56,759 nt of DNA from Pseudomonas sp. K2I15. GTDB taxonomy: Bacteria > Pseudomonadota > Gammaproteobacteria > Pseudomonadales > Pseudomonadaceae. Position 1 is the first letter of the stretch. Each line of letters begins with the position of its first letter. The notes under the pieces were generated by a model. That model saw only the letters and a list, made by a program, of their open reading frames with translations. It ran no database searches and was not told the origin of the DNA. Location of the stretch: NCBI RefSeq assembly GCF_002204795.1, contig NZ_NIXO01000042.1, positions 1-56,759 on the forward strand. Reading direction: 5' to 3'. This document shows positions 8,304-16,424 of this stretch, piece after piece. Position numbers and translations under genes: made by a program.

Positions 8304-8876
8304 ATGAAGATCACCAAGATGCAATCACTCGCCAACCGGGCTCATATTGTGGAGACGGCTTCAGAGCTATTTCGTGAGCGTGGCTACGATGGTGTGGGTG
8401 TGGCGGAGCTGATGGCGACTGCCGGTTTTACCCAGGGAGGCTTCTACAAACACTTCGGCTCCAAGGCAGATTTGATGGCCGAGGCAGCTGAAAATAGCCT
8501 TTCGCAATCCTTATCCAGTACCTGCGACCTCGATGTTGCGGGGTTCGTAAATATGTATGTGTCGCGAGATCACAGAGACGGCAGGGGTGGGGGATGCACG
8601 ATGGCCGCGCTGTGTGGTGACGCTGCCCGCCAGTCAGATGAGTTAAAGGCGACCTTTGCAAGCGGGGTAGACCGCACGCTCGCAGCGCTCGAGGAAAAGT
8701 ACCAGGCGGGGGCGGGGGCGACGAAGCAAGACGCTCGAGCAAAAATGATCGATCTGCTGGCGCATGCAATCGGCGCAGTCATGTTGTCGCGGGCGTGCCC
8801 GGATGACTCTCCTCTTGCGGATGAAATACTCGAAATTTGCCGCACTGAGTTATTGGCGTCATTGCCGTTGGGTTAG
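8304..8876 (+). CDS. TetR/AcrR-family transcriptional regulator
   Basis: 190-residue regulator. Residues about 12-60 carry the TetR helix-turn-helix (ETASELFRERGYDGVGVAELMATAGFTQGGFYKHFGSKADLMAEA). The remainder is the ligand-binding helical domain, including a run GGGCTMAALCGDAARQSDEL with a cysteine that could sense electrophiles, as in NemR; that role is inference. It is divergent from the old yellow enzyme operon, and the large palindrome at 8211-8271 is its most likely operator. It presumably represses the operon and itself until a reactive compound binds. Confidence 0.87.
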   Translation: MKITKMQSLANRAHIVETASELFRERGYDGVGVAELMATAGFTQGGFYKHFGSKADLMAEAAENSLSQSLSSTCDLDVAGFVNMYVSRDHRDGRGGGCTMAALCGDAARQSDELKATFASGVDRTLAALEEKYQAGAGATKQDARAKMIDLLAHAIGAVMLSRACPDDSPLADEILEICRTELLASLPLG

Positions 8877-9280
8877 AAAAAACAGCCTACGATTGGCTGG
8901 GCGGACGTTAATTGAATACCCGTGGACTTCCCAGACAGATGTGGAGCGCGACCTTGAGCATTCAGCTCAACCGAGCTCCTCGCTGACCGCGTCGGCCCAC
9001 ATCGCACCTGGCACCGCCGCTGCTGGGTCAACCTGCTCGGTCTCAGCCAGGCAACGTTCAATCCTACTGTTGCGCAGATGCTCCTGGAAGATGCACAGGC
9101 ACTGCGCAAACAGCATCAACGTAGAATTGATGAACACGCGCTCGTTATCGAAATCATGGTTGAAGCAAACGACCGGCCAGCCTCGAAGACAACAAATTCG
9201 TCAAGGCGCAGGTCCGGTTCCGGCGGTACGAACGGCAGCGCCGATATAAATCGTACCTTGAAGTCAAACCCGGTCATGTT
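8877..9280. other. 404 bases without a convincing gene, islet right junction
   Basis: Between tetR and the GST gene I find no gene I can support. Short open frames exist on both strands (for example a 53-codon minus-strand frame from 9277 to 9116), but they have no family resemblance I recognise and no clear ribosome site. The DNA looks like degraded coding sequence. It ends precisely at the right copy of the 38-bp direct repeat, so it may be leftover material from whatever brought in the 4.1-9.3 kb block. Confidence 0.4.
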
Positions 9281-9318
9281 CTTCACTTCGCAAACGCATA
9301 CTCCCCACCCTGTTCCAG
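9281..9318. repeat. 38-bp direct repeat, right copy (inside GST 3' end)
   Basis: Partner of the copy at 4072-4109, with one mismatch. This copy encodes the last residues of the GST (EQGGEYAFAK and stop), so it is likely the original sequence, and the left copy a duplicate created when the 5.2-kb block was joined here. Confidence 0.75.
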
Positions 9319-9909
9319 GGCCTTTTGATACGCAGGCCTTTCCTGGAACCGCTGCACCCACGCCGCCACATTCGGGTACGCCTGCAACTTGCCTTGAGCC
9401 CTGGCGATTTCGCCAATGAAGCTCATCTGGATATCCGCGCCTGTCAATTCTTCACCCACCAGGTACGGCGTTCGCCCCAGCGCGTTGTTCAGATACCCCA
9501 GGTAGTTTGCCACCTCGGACTCGATGCGCGGATGCAACGGCGCACCCGCGTCCCCCAGGCGCCCGACGTACAGGTTAAGCATCAGCGGCAGCATGGCCGA
9601 ACCTTCGGCGAAGTGCAGCCATTGCACGTATTCGTCATAGGTGGCAGTGGCAGGATCGGGTTGCAGCCGGCCGTTGCCATGGCGGCGAATCAGGTAGTCG
9701 ATGATGGCGCCTGACTCGATCACCACCTGGGCCCCGTCTTCAATCACCGGCGATTTGCCCAGCGCATTGATCGCCTTGAGTTCGGGTGGCGCGAGGTTGG
9801 TTTTCGGGTCGCGCTGGTAGCGCTTGATCTCGTAGGGCAGGCCGAGTTCTTCGAGCAGCCATAGAATGCGTTGCGAACGGGAGTTGTTGAGGTGGTGGAC
9901 GATGATCAT
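9283..9909 (-). CDS. Glutathione S-transferase family protein
   Basis: 208 residues from the ATG at 9909, which is preceded by GGAG at good spacing. The N-terminal thioredoxin-like domain includes the probable catalytic serine region HHLNNSRSQRILWLLEELGLPYE and the glutathione-binding VIEDGAQVVIESGAIIDYL. The C-terminal helical domain carries GEELTGADIQMSFIGEI. It resembles the bacterial GstB-like GSTs that conjugate or isomerise electrophilic compounds. Its last codons form the right copy of the 38-bp repeat. Position next to an electrophile-reduction operon may be chance, or may have been selected. Confidence 0.9.
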   Translation of the reverse strand: MIIVHHLNNSRSQRILWLLEELGLPYEIKRYQRDPKTNLAPPELKAINALGKSPVIEDGAQVVIESGAIIDYLIRRHGNGRLQPDPATATYDEYVQWLHFAEGSAMLPLMLNLYVGRLGDAGAPLHPRIESEVANYLGYLNNALGRTPYLVGEELTGADIQMSFIGEIARAQGKLQAYPNVAAWVQRFQERPAYQKALEQGGEYAFAK

Positions 9910-10052
9910 GGTGGCTCCGCTGGGCGAGAGTGGGGTGTTAAGGAGAGACCGCGGGGGCGCTGGGGAGTGCCGTGAATTAAATGTGCTTGGATGAACGCAT
10001 GAAAGAGGGATAATCACAACGGCAAGCACTGATTACACACCGGATAGAAAAC

Positions 10053-10214
10053 ATGAATCGTCAAAAAAAATTACAGCAACTGTTCAAGGCTAAGGCCAAA
10101 AAGGCCAGTGCCAAATTGGCACCGGCCCGCAAGGATAAGTACATCAGTAAAGCAGACCGACTGAAACTGGCGGCTGAAACCCGTGACGAGTCAGTACGCG
10201 TTGACGACGAGTAA
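10053..10214 (+). CDS. DUF2986 small basic protein
   Basis: A 53-residue protein starting MNRQKKLQQLFKAKAKKA and containing KYISKADRLKLAAE. The Lys-rich N terminus followed by a Y-I-S/P-K-A-(D/E)-R segment is the pattern of the DUF2986 family of gamma-proteobacteria, whose function is not known. It is transcribed divergently from the GST gene, and its stop lies only a few bases from the 3' end of the convergent porin gene. The strong positive charge suggests nucleic acid or ribosome binding, which is inference. Confidence 0.75.
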   Translation: MNRQKKLQQLFKAKAKKASAKLAPARKDKYISKADRLKLAAETRDESVRVDDE

Positions 10215-10217
10215 GCT

Positions 10218-11444
10218 TTACCAAAGCGCCAACGTATAGCTGATGATCAGGCGGTTCTCATCCAGGTCATTACCAAAGTTCGAACGCACCGTCGCATTGC
10301 GCCACTTCACGCCCAACCCTTTAAGCGTCCCGTCCTGGAACACATAGCCGATGTCGGTATTGCGTTCCCACTCCTTGCCTTCGCCCGGCGCCGTACGTTG
10401 CACATTGTCGCCGGTGACGTAGCGGGTCATGAAGGTCAAGCCCGGCAAGCCCAGTTGCGCAAAGTCGTAGTCATAACGCACTTGCAGGGAACGCTCGTCG
10501 ATATTGGCAAAGTCGCCGATCTGCACGAAGTTCACCAGGTACGGGTCGCTGTGGCCGATGTAAGGGTAGGGGTCCTTGCCGCTCATGCGTTGGTAGCCGA
10601 ACCCCAGGGAGTTGCCCTTGAGGCTGTAGGTGAACAGGCCGCCCAGGGCGCGGTTGTCCAGCGGGCGGAAGTTGCCGTCCTCGACGCTGCGGGCGTAACG
10701 CACGTCGCTCTTCAAGGTCTGGCCGCGTCCCAGGTCCCAGTTATGCACCAGGCCGAAGAAGTTCTGCTGGTAGATATCCTCAAGCTTGCCATAGCGGTAT
10801 TGAGTCAGCAGGTTGGGCAACCACTGGTAGTCCGCGCCGGCGAACTGGAACGTGTCGCTCGTGCCGCCAATGCGGTTGGCCGTCATCTTTTGATTGTCGG
10901 TGGAGTCGACGTAGCGGATCTGGTTGAACGCGCCGCCGGTGAGCTTCAAGTGGTCGATTTCCTGTACGTTCAGCAACCCGCCCTGAAAGGTCCCGGGCAG
11001 CAGGCGCGTGTCGTTGGAGATGATCACCGGGTCTTTCATCTGAAAGCTGCCGACCTTCAGGGTGCTGTTGGAAAGACGCACTTTGGCGGCCACCGCCAGC
11101 TTGCCGTAACTGTCCTGGGAGCCGCCGTGGCGGGTGTCTGCCGGCAACAGGCCGGTGCCCGCCGTGCCGGGGCCCGAATCCAGTTTGTAGCCGGCCATGC
11201 CCAGGGCATCCAGGCCGAAACCCAGGGTGCCTGCGGTGTAACCCGATTGCAGGCGCAACAGGAAACCCTGGGCCCACTCATCGGCTTTTTCCCGCGAGCC
11301 CGGCTGGCGAAAATCACGATTGAAGTAGAAGTTGCGCGCCTCAAGGTTGCCGCTGCTGTCTGCGATGAAGTCCGCGTGCGCGGCGGGCGCGCACAGCAAG
11401 CCCAGGCCCAGCAAGGTGCCCACCGATGAAGTGAATGTGTTCAT
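10218..11444 (-). CDS. OprD-family outer-membrane porin
   Basis: 408 residues with a signal peptide (MNTFTSSVGTLLGLGLLCAPAAHA) and then FIADSSGNLEARNFYFNRDF, the usual opening of OprD-family channels. Alternating beta-strand sequence runs to a C-terminal aromatic strand ending TLALW. These 18-stranded monomeric porins take up amino acids or aromatic and short organic acids. It lies about 110 bases downstream of a gene for an aromatic-acid-type MFS carrier on the same strand, so the two probably move the same substrate across the two membranes. It is short for the family (usually about 420-450). Confidence 0.9.
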   Translation of the reverse strand: MNTFTSSVGTLLGLGLLCAPAAHADFIADSSGNLEARNFYFNRDFRQPGSREKADEWAQGFLLRLQSGYTAGTLGFGLDALGMAGYKLDSGPGTAGTGLLPADTRHGGSQDSYGKLAVAAKVRLSNSTLKVGSFQMKDPVIISNDTRLLPGTFQGGLLNVQEIDHLKLTGGAFNQIRYVDSTDNQKMTANRIGGTSDTFQFAGADYQWLPNLLTQYRYGKLEDIYQQNFFGLVHNWDLGRGQTLKSDVRYARSVEDGNFRPLDNRALGGLFTYSLKGNSLGFGYQRMSGKDPYPYIGHSDPYLVNFVQIGDFANIDERSLQVRYDYDFAQLGLPGLTFMTRYVTGDNVQRTAPGEGKEWERNTDIGYVFQDGTLKGLGVKWRNATVRSNFGNDLDENRLIISYTLALW

Positions 11445-11530
11445 GCTCCGCTCCTTTTTTCAGGCGCAAGCGAACGCTCTCGGGGCGTTTCACTCGCGGC
11501 CGATGGTTTTTTAGACGGTTGTGTGTGGTG

Positions 11531-11550
11531 CCCGGGCAGTGCTGCCCGGG
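11531..11550 (-). terminator. GC-rich hairpin after the MFS gene
   Basis: A perfect 9-bp stem, CCCGGGCAG (11531-11539) and CTGCCCGGG (11542-11550), with a two-base loop, lies five bases past the MFS stop codon. No T-run follows directly, so it may only attenuate or protect the mRNA between the carrier and porin genes. Confidence 0.5.
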
Positions 11551-11554
11551 TGTC

Positions 11555-12838
11555 TCAGGACTCGAGTGCTCGGCCGCGGGTTTCCGGCAGGCTCAATGCC
11601 GCCAGAATCACCACGCCATAGGCACCGGCGGCGAACACGCCGATACCGGTACCCATCGGCAAGGTGTCGCTTAGCATCCCGATGAACAGCGGGAACAGCG
11701 CGGCGATAGAGCGCCCGGCGTTGTAGCAAAAGCCCTGGCCTGAACCTCGCATGCGTGTCGGGAACAATTCAGTAAGAAACGCCCCCATGCCGGCAAAAAT
11801 ACCCGAGGCAAAGAACCCCAGCGGGAAGCCCAGCCAGAGCATCCAGGTGTTGCTGATGGGCAGTTGGGTGTAGGCCAGCACGATCGCCATGGAGCCGACG
11901 GCGAACAGGATGAAGTTCTTCTTGCGGCCGATGGCATCGGTCAGCAGCGCACTGGTGACGTAGCCGATATAGGAACCCACGATCACCATGGCGAGGTAGC
12001 CGCCGGTGCCGAGCACACTCAAGCCGCGTTCGGTTTTCAGGTACGTTGGCAACCAGGTGGTGATCGCGTAGTAGCCGCCCAGCGCGCCGGTGGTCAACAA
12101 CGAGGCGCGCAGGGTGGTGCTGAGCATCCGTGGTGCGAAAATTTCGAAGAACGCCCAGCGCGAATCCTGCTCGGGCTTGGCCTTGCGTTCACGCTGGGCG
12201 TGTTCGAAGGTGTCCGACTCCTTGACCAACCGCCGGATCACCAGCACAAACAGGGCGGGTACCAAGCCGATCATGAACAGCGCACGCCAGGCGTCCTCCG
12301 CCGGTAGAACGCTGAATAACCCGGCGTACAGCAACGCCGTCAGCCCCCACCCCAATGCCCAGCCGGCCTGCACCATGCCCACTGCTTTGCCGCGATCCTG
12401 GGAGCGAATCACTTCGCCGATCAGCACCGCGCCCGCCGTCCATTCACCACCGAAGCCAAAGCCCATCAAGGTGCGCGCCACCAGCAATTGCTCGTAGTTC
12501 TGCGCCAGGCCACACAGGAAGGTGAAGAACGCGAACCACAGCACCGTCAGTTGCAGGGTGCGTACCCGCCCGATGCGGTCGGATAAAATCCCTGCCACCC
12601 AACCGCCTGCCGCCGAAGCCAGCAGGGTGCAGGTGCCAATCAACCCGGCATCGCCCTTGGAAATGCCCCAGGTGGCGATCAGCGTCGGGATGACGAAACT
12701 CAGCATCTGCGTATCCATGCCGTCCAGGGCATAGCCGATCTTGCAGCTCCAGAACGTGCGTTTCTCGTTTTTCGACAAAGGCCCATACCAACTGAACGGG
12801 CGAAAGCGGGCCGTGCCGGTAGGCACATGGTCAGTCAT
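11555..12838 (-). CDS. MFS transporter, aromatic-acid/H+ symporter type
   Basis: About 427 residues from the ATG at 12838, with GGAA eight bases upstream. Twelve membrane segments are expected. Signatures of the AAHS/sugar-porter-like group are seen: GYALDGMDTQMLSFVIPTL in helix 1, the loop 2-3 motif GILSDRIGRVRTL, VARTLMGFGFGGEWTAGAVL, and the second-half motif LLTDAIGRKKNF. It should import an organic acid with protons. It is in series with the OprD porin and divergent from a LysR regulator and a DUF2848 enzyme, so a shared acidic substrate is plausible. Confidence 0.87.
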   Translation of the reverse strand: MTDHVPTGTARFRPFSWYGPLSKNEKRTFWSCKIGYALDGMDTQMLSFVIPTLIATWGISKGDAGLIGTCTLLASAAGGWVAGILSDRIGRVRTLQLTVLWFAFFTFLCGLAQNYEQLLVARTLMGFGFGGEWTAGAVLIGEVIRSQDRGKAVGMVQAGWALGWGLTALLYAGLFSVLPAEDAWRALFMIGLVPALFVLVIRRLVKESDTFEHAQRERKAKPEQDSRWAFFEIFAPRMLSTTLRASLLTTGALGGYYAITTWLPTYLKTERGLSVLGTGGYLAMVIVGSYIGYVTSALLTDAIGRKKNFILFAVGSMAIVLAYTQLPISNTWMLWLGFPLGFFASGIFAGMGAFLTELFPTRMRGSGQGFCYNAGRSIAALFPLFIGMLSDTLPMGTGIGVFAAGAYGVVILAALSLPETRGRALES

Positions 12839-13088
12839 GGTTTTTTCCATGGGAGGTTCCTGCGGCAGCAAGCGAAGATAACGGACACGCCTCATTATTT
12901 TTTTGTGAAGGCGTTGTCGTGGGGGAGTCGACGCGGTGCTCGGCGTCGTGGGGCGGATTCTTCGCGCCGGGCCGCGAACGCGTCAAACGGGAAAAAAGTG
13001 AGGTTAGGCATAAGAAAATTTGATGCGCCCACAGGCCGAGTGTGGAGTAACAATTGCAACTGCTACCTCATCACGTGCGGAGAGCCCC

Positions 13089-14036
13089 ATGAACCTCAAA
13101 TTTCTCGAAACCTTCGTCTGGGTTGCGCGCCTGCAAAGCTTCCGGCTCACCGCCGAGAAAATGTTCAGCACCCAGGCGGCGATCTCCAGCCGCATTGCTT
13201 CGCTGGAAGAGGAGTTGGGCTTGCGCCTGTTCGTGCGTGATTCCCGTGGCGTGTCGCTGACGCCCGAAGGCCTGAAGGTGCTCGATTATGCCGAGCAGAT
13301 GCTGGAGGTGCAGCGCGCGCTGAAGCTGTCGCTGGACAACACCCGTGCCCGGCAAGGCCTGGTGCGCATCGGCGTGATGGACACGGTGATCCACACCTGG
13401 CTGCGCCCGTTGATGTCGACCCTGATGCAGACCTTTCCCGCCGTCGAAATCGAGATCACTGCCGACGCCGCGCGCAACCTGTGTGAGCAATTGCAAAAGG
13501 GCTACCTGGACATCGTGTTCCAGACCGACCTGATCCGCCACGAAGGCATGCGCAACCAGGAGCTTGCGCATTACCCCATGCACTGGATCGCCGCCAGCAA
13601 CTCGATCTATGCCCGGCCCTATGCATCGCTGGCGGAGATGGCCAATGAACGCATCATCACCTTCGCCAAACACTCACGGCCCCATCAGGACGTCCTCAAC
13701 CTGCTGCATGCCCATGGCATCAGCGCGCCGCGCGTCAGCTGCGTTAACTCGGTGTCGGCCATGACCCGGCTGATCCGCGACGGCTTCGGGATCGGCGCCT
13801 TACCGGCGGCCCTGGTGACCAAGCACCTGGCCCGTGGCGAGGTGGTGCAACTGGAGCCTGGCACCCGCTTGCCGCAACTGGACGTCGTGGCCTCGTGGCG
13901 CGCCGGCGTGGGCCTGGAGCTGATTGAAAGCATCGTCGACATGAGCCGCCAGGTGGTGAGCCAATACGCCCTTGATGTCGGCCCGCAACGCATGGTGGCG
14001 ACAGCGAACCTGGGCACCCGGCAGCCCGATGAATAA
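13089..14036 (+). CDS. LysR-family transcriptional regulator
   Basis: 315 residues from the ATG at 13089, preceded by GGAGAG. The N-terminal winged helix reads MNLKFLETFVWVARLQSFRLTAEKMFSTQAAISSRIASLEEELG and is followed by a substrate-binding-like effector domain (GLVRIGVMDTVIHTWLRPLM). It sits divergently from the MFS-porin pair and 90 bases before the DUF2848 gene, so it probably activates both directions when the transported acid is present. The 250-base divergent spacer contains GGTTAGGCATAAG, which could be part of a LysR site, but I cannot define one firmly. Confidence 0.88.
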   Translation: MNLKFLETFVWVARLQSFRLTAEKMFSTQAAISSRIASLEEELGLRLFVRDSRGVSLTPEGLKVLDYAEQMLEVQRALKLSLDNTRARQGLVRIGVMDTVIHTWLRPLMSTLMQTFPAVEIEITADAARNLCEQLQKGYLDIVFQTDLIRHEGMRNQELAHYPMHWIAASNSIYARPYASLAEMANERIITFAKHSRPHQDVLNLLHAHGISAPRVSCVNSVSAMTRLIRDGFGIGALPAALVTKHLARGEVVQLEPGTRLPQLDVVASWRAGVGLELIESIVDMSRQVVSQYALDVGPQRMVATANLGTRQPDE

Positions 14037-14126
14037 CTTTTAGTTGTGGGGGGCAACAACATTCCTTGTTGGACGGCATCACCACGGTTTTTTAAAAAGA
14101 GCCTCCAAACCTGTGGAAATGCCGTG

Positions 14127-14930
14127 ATGAATCAGCCCGCCCTGACCTTCGAACAACTGCAGCAACACGCCCCGCTGGCCCTGCGCCAAAGCATCGCCGC
14201 CGGGCACTATCACGGCCACACCAGCGGCCTGGGGCAGGGCCGGGTGCAAGCCAATATCGTGATTCTGCCCAGCGATTGGGCCAACGAATTCCTGCGCTAC
14301 TGCGCCCTCAATCGCCAGGCCTGCCCGTTGCTCGACGTGACAGAACCCGGCGACCCGGTGTTCCGCAACCTGGGAACCGCCATCGACATCCGCCATGACG
14401 TGCCGCGCTACCGGGTTTATCGCCATGGCGAATTGAGCGAAGCGCCGGTGGACATCGAGCACCTGTGGCAGGACGACCTGGTGGCCTTTGCCATCGGCTG
14501 CTCCTTCTCCTTTGAACAGCCCTTGCTGGATGCCGGCATCGCCCTCAAGCACATCGACCTGGGCCTCAACGTCGCCATGTACCAGACCAACATCGACACG
14601 CGGCCCACTGCGCGCCTGGGCGGAAAGCTGGTGGTGAGCATGCGGCCGCTGAAAGCCGCCGCCGCGATCCAGGCGATTCAGATTACTGCGCGCATGCCAG
14701 ACGTTCACGGTGCACCGGTACACATCGGTGACCCTTCGCTGATTGGCATCCACTCGCTGGGCCGCCCGGACTATGGCGACGCGGTGCCGATCGAAGCCGA
14801 CGAGATTCCGGTGTTCTGGGCCTGTGGCGTGACCCCGCAATCGGTGGTGCAGGCTTCACGCCCGCCGCTGTGTATCACTCACGCCCCCGGCTGCATGCTG
14901 GTGACGGATCTGTGGAATAACGCTTTGTAA
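14127..14930 (+). CDS. DUF2848 fumarylacetoacetate-hydrolase-like protein
   Basis: 267 residues from the ATG at 14127. The sequence shows the DUF2848 pattern: RQSIAAGHYHGHTSGLGQGRVQANIVIL at the start, then LVAFAIGCSFSFEQPLLDAGI, GGKLVVSMRPL and a C-terminal FWACGVTPQSVV with ITHAPGCMLVTDL. DUF2848 proteins are distantly related to fumarylacetoacetate hydrolases and hydratases; a defined reaction is not established. The neighbours (LysR, acid-type MFS, OprD porin) suggest it acts on the imported organic acid. Confidence 0.7.
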   Translation: MNQPALTFEQLQQHAPLALRQSIAAGHYHGHTSGLGQGRVQANIVILPSDWANEFLRYCALNRQACPLLDVTEPGDPVFRNLGTAIDIRHDVPRYRVYRHGELSEAPVDIEHLWQDDLVAFAIGCSFSFEQPLLDAGIALKHIDLGLNVAMYQTNIDTRPTARLGGKLVVSMRPLKAAAAIQAIQITARMPDVHGAPVHIGDPSLIGIHSLGRPDYGDAVPIEADEIPVFWACGVTPQSVVQASRPPLCITHAPGCMLVTDLWNNAL

Positions 14931-14975
14931 ATGGATTAGGCTGCGCTCACTCGAAATGGATGCGACGGACAAACG

Positions 14976-15509
14976 ATGAATACTGCTCAACTCGCGATTC
15001 AACATTACATACTCGCCAAGGACGGCAACCGTCCGCATTTGCTAACCCGGGCGTTTGTTCCGGGCGCAATCCTGGACATGGTGGTGCGCACCGGGTCCAT
15101 CTCGTTTCCGCCCCACGTTGAAGGGGTTGGCGGCATCGGCGATGTGCTGGTGAGGCGATTCGGGCAGACCTTTGAAAACGTCTATACGTTTTGCGTGGGG
15201 CAGCCACCTGAAGCGGGGGCCGAAACCTATCAGTGCAAATGGCTGGTGGGCATGTCTGACAAAAGCACCGGCGAAGTCCGGGTCGGGTGTGGGGTGTATG
15301 AGTGGCAGTTCAGCGCCGAATCGGGGCTGGTCGAAAGGCTCACTATCACCATCGAGCATATGAAGACACTGCCGACGGCGGATCTGGGCGGCGTTATGAA
15401 GTGGGTATCAGGTTTGAGTTACCCATGGTGCAGCGCGGAAGCCGCCGTGAGCGGGGCTCCCGATATTGACGCGATTGCAGAGGTGATCCAGTACATCGCG
15501 GCCTTATGA
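14976..15509 (+). CDS. NTF2/SnoaL-like protein
   Basis: A 177-residue soluble protein. The start (HYILAKDGNRPHLLTRAFVPGAILDMVVRTG) is the cone-shaped alpha+beta beginning of SnoaL/NTF2-like proteins, in which a helix is followed by the D-M-x-V strand. It continues with a beta-rich half (YQCKWLVGMSDKSTGEVRVG). Members include isomerases, dehydratases and binding proteins; no catalytic residues can be assigned here. It follows the DUF2848 gene by 45 bases on the same strand and could be its last operon member. Confidence 0.6.
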   Translation: MNTAQLAIQHYILAKDGNRPHLLTRAFVPGAILDMVVRTGSISFPPHVEGVGGIGDVLVRRFGQTFENVYTFCVGQPPEAGAETYQCKWLVGMSDKSTGEVRVGCGVYEWQFSAESGLVERLTITIEHMKTLPTADLGGVMKWVSGLSYPWCSAEAAVSGAPDIDAIAEVIQYIAAL

Positions 15510-15535
15510 CCTGGTATTACATCTCAGATCGAAAT

Positions 15536-15628
15536 CTACCCGTGCTTTTTCAACTTCGTTTCGTACATGAGCGTCTTGAGCTTGTGCCGCAGCAGGTCGA
15601 TTGAGGCCGGGCGCGCTTGGCCCGGCAT
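15536..15628 (-). CDS. Candidate 30-residue basic small protein
   Basis: An ATG at 15628, with AGGGA just upstream, opens 30 codons ending TAG at 15536. The product ends IDLLRHKLKTLMYETKLKKHG, a basic amphipathic helix. It starts 22 bases after the stop of the SDR gene on the same strand, so it would be the last gene of the MocR-controlled operon. The DNA for its first codons also forms a GCCGGG/CCCGGC stem. I do not recognise the family; it could instead be the C-terminal scrap of a lost DNA-binding protein. Confidence 0.35.
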   Translation of the reverse strand: MPGQARPASIDLLRHKLKTLMYETKLKKHG

Positions 15629-15649
15629 AAATCCCTGCTCTGGTAGCTG

Positions 15650-16402
15650 CTACAGGTTGCGGGCGATGTTCAACGCAGCGTAACTCTGAGCTACCGGCAT
15701 GATTTCCACCGAGTTGATGTTCACGTGCGGCGGCTGGCCTGCTATCCATACCACCGTGTTGGCCAGGTCCTCAGGGCGGATGGCCTCCACGTCGCGGTAC
15801 AGGGCATTCACCGCGTCCTGGTCACCGGCCAGGCGTACCAGTGAAAACTCAGTGCCCGAGCACAGCCCCGGCTCAATATTGCTGACCCGCACCTTGGTGC
15901 CCGCAAGGTCTGCGCGCAGGTTAAGGCTGAATTGTTTAACGAAGGCCTTGCTGGCCCCATATACGTTGCCGCCCGGGTAGGGATACGTGCCGGCAATGGA
16001 GCCGATGTTGATGATCAGCCCGTTGTTAGCCTCCACCATGGCCGGCAGCAGCTTGTGGGTGACCATGGCCAGGCCGGTGACGTTCGTGGCAATCATGCGC
16101 TCCCAGTTCTTGGCATCGGCGCTTTGGGCGCGGTCGACACCCAGTGCCAGGCCAGCGTTGTTCACCAGCAGGTCTATGTGCAGTGCTGAGTCGCGAATTG
16201 ATTCGCAAGCCGCGTCCAGCGAGGCGGCGTCTGTCACGTCCAGGGTCAGGGCAAGGAAGTGCTCGCCCAGTTCGTGCTCCAGTTCCGCCAACTTGTCTGC
16301 GCGGCGGGCGCCGCCGATCACGCGGTAGCCGTCAGCGATCAATGCACGACAGATGGCCTTGCCGAAGCCAGCGGAAGCACCGGTTACAAATGCAGTTTTC
16401 AT
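15650..16402 (-). CDS. YdfG-like SDR, probable 3-hydroxy acid dehydrogenase
   Basis: 250-residue short-chain dehydrogenase. Visible are TGASAGFGKAICRALIADGY, the NADP-selecting basic residues in GGARRADKL, NNAGLALG, GSIAGTYPYPGG and the catalytic YGASKAFV. GNVYGASKAFVKQFSLNLRADLAG and the later NIEPG are typical of YdfG, which oxidises the beta-hydroxyl of L-allo-threonine, serine and related 3-hydroxy acids with NADP. It follows the TSUP carrier by 22 bases in an operon headed by an amino-acid-hydroxylase-like oxygenase. It could therefore oxidise the hydroxylated product (inference). Confidence 0.88.
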   Translation of the reverse strand: MKTAFVTGASAGFGKAICRALIADGYRVIGGARRADKLAELEHELGEHFLALTLDVTDAASLDAACESIRDSALHIDLLVNNAGLALGVDRAQSADAKNWERMIATNVTGLAMVTHKLLPAMVEANNGLIINIGSIAGTYPYPGGNVYGASKAFVKQFSLNLRADLAGTKVRVSNIEPGLCSGTEFSLVRLAGDQDAVNALYRDVEAIRPEDLANTVVWIAGQPPHVNINSVEIMPVAQSYAALNIARNL

Positions 16403-16424
16403 CAGGTTCTCCTTGAAGGTTGAA

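Noticed and set aside
8764..9249. 161-codon frame overlapping the end of tetR
   Set aside because: It starts inside the regulator in another frame, and the unique part has no recognisable domain. Kept only as unassigned DNA at 8877-9280.
10398..11429. 343-codon plus-strand frame antisense to the OprD porin
   Set aside because: Low-complexity Ala/Val/Gln product without family resemblance; the porin on the other strand has a signal peptide and the full fold.
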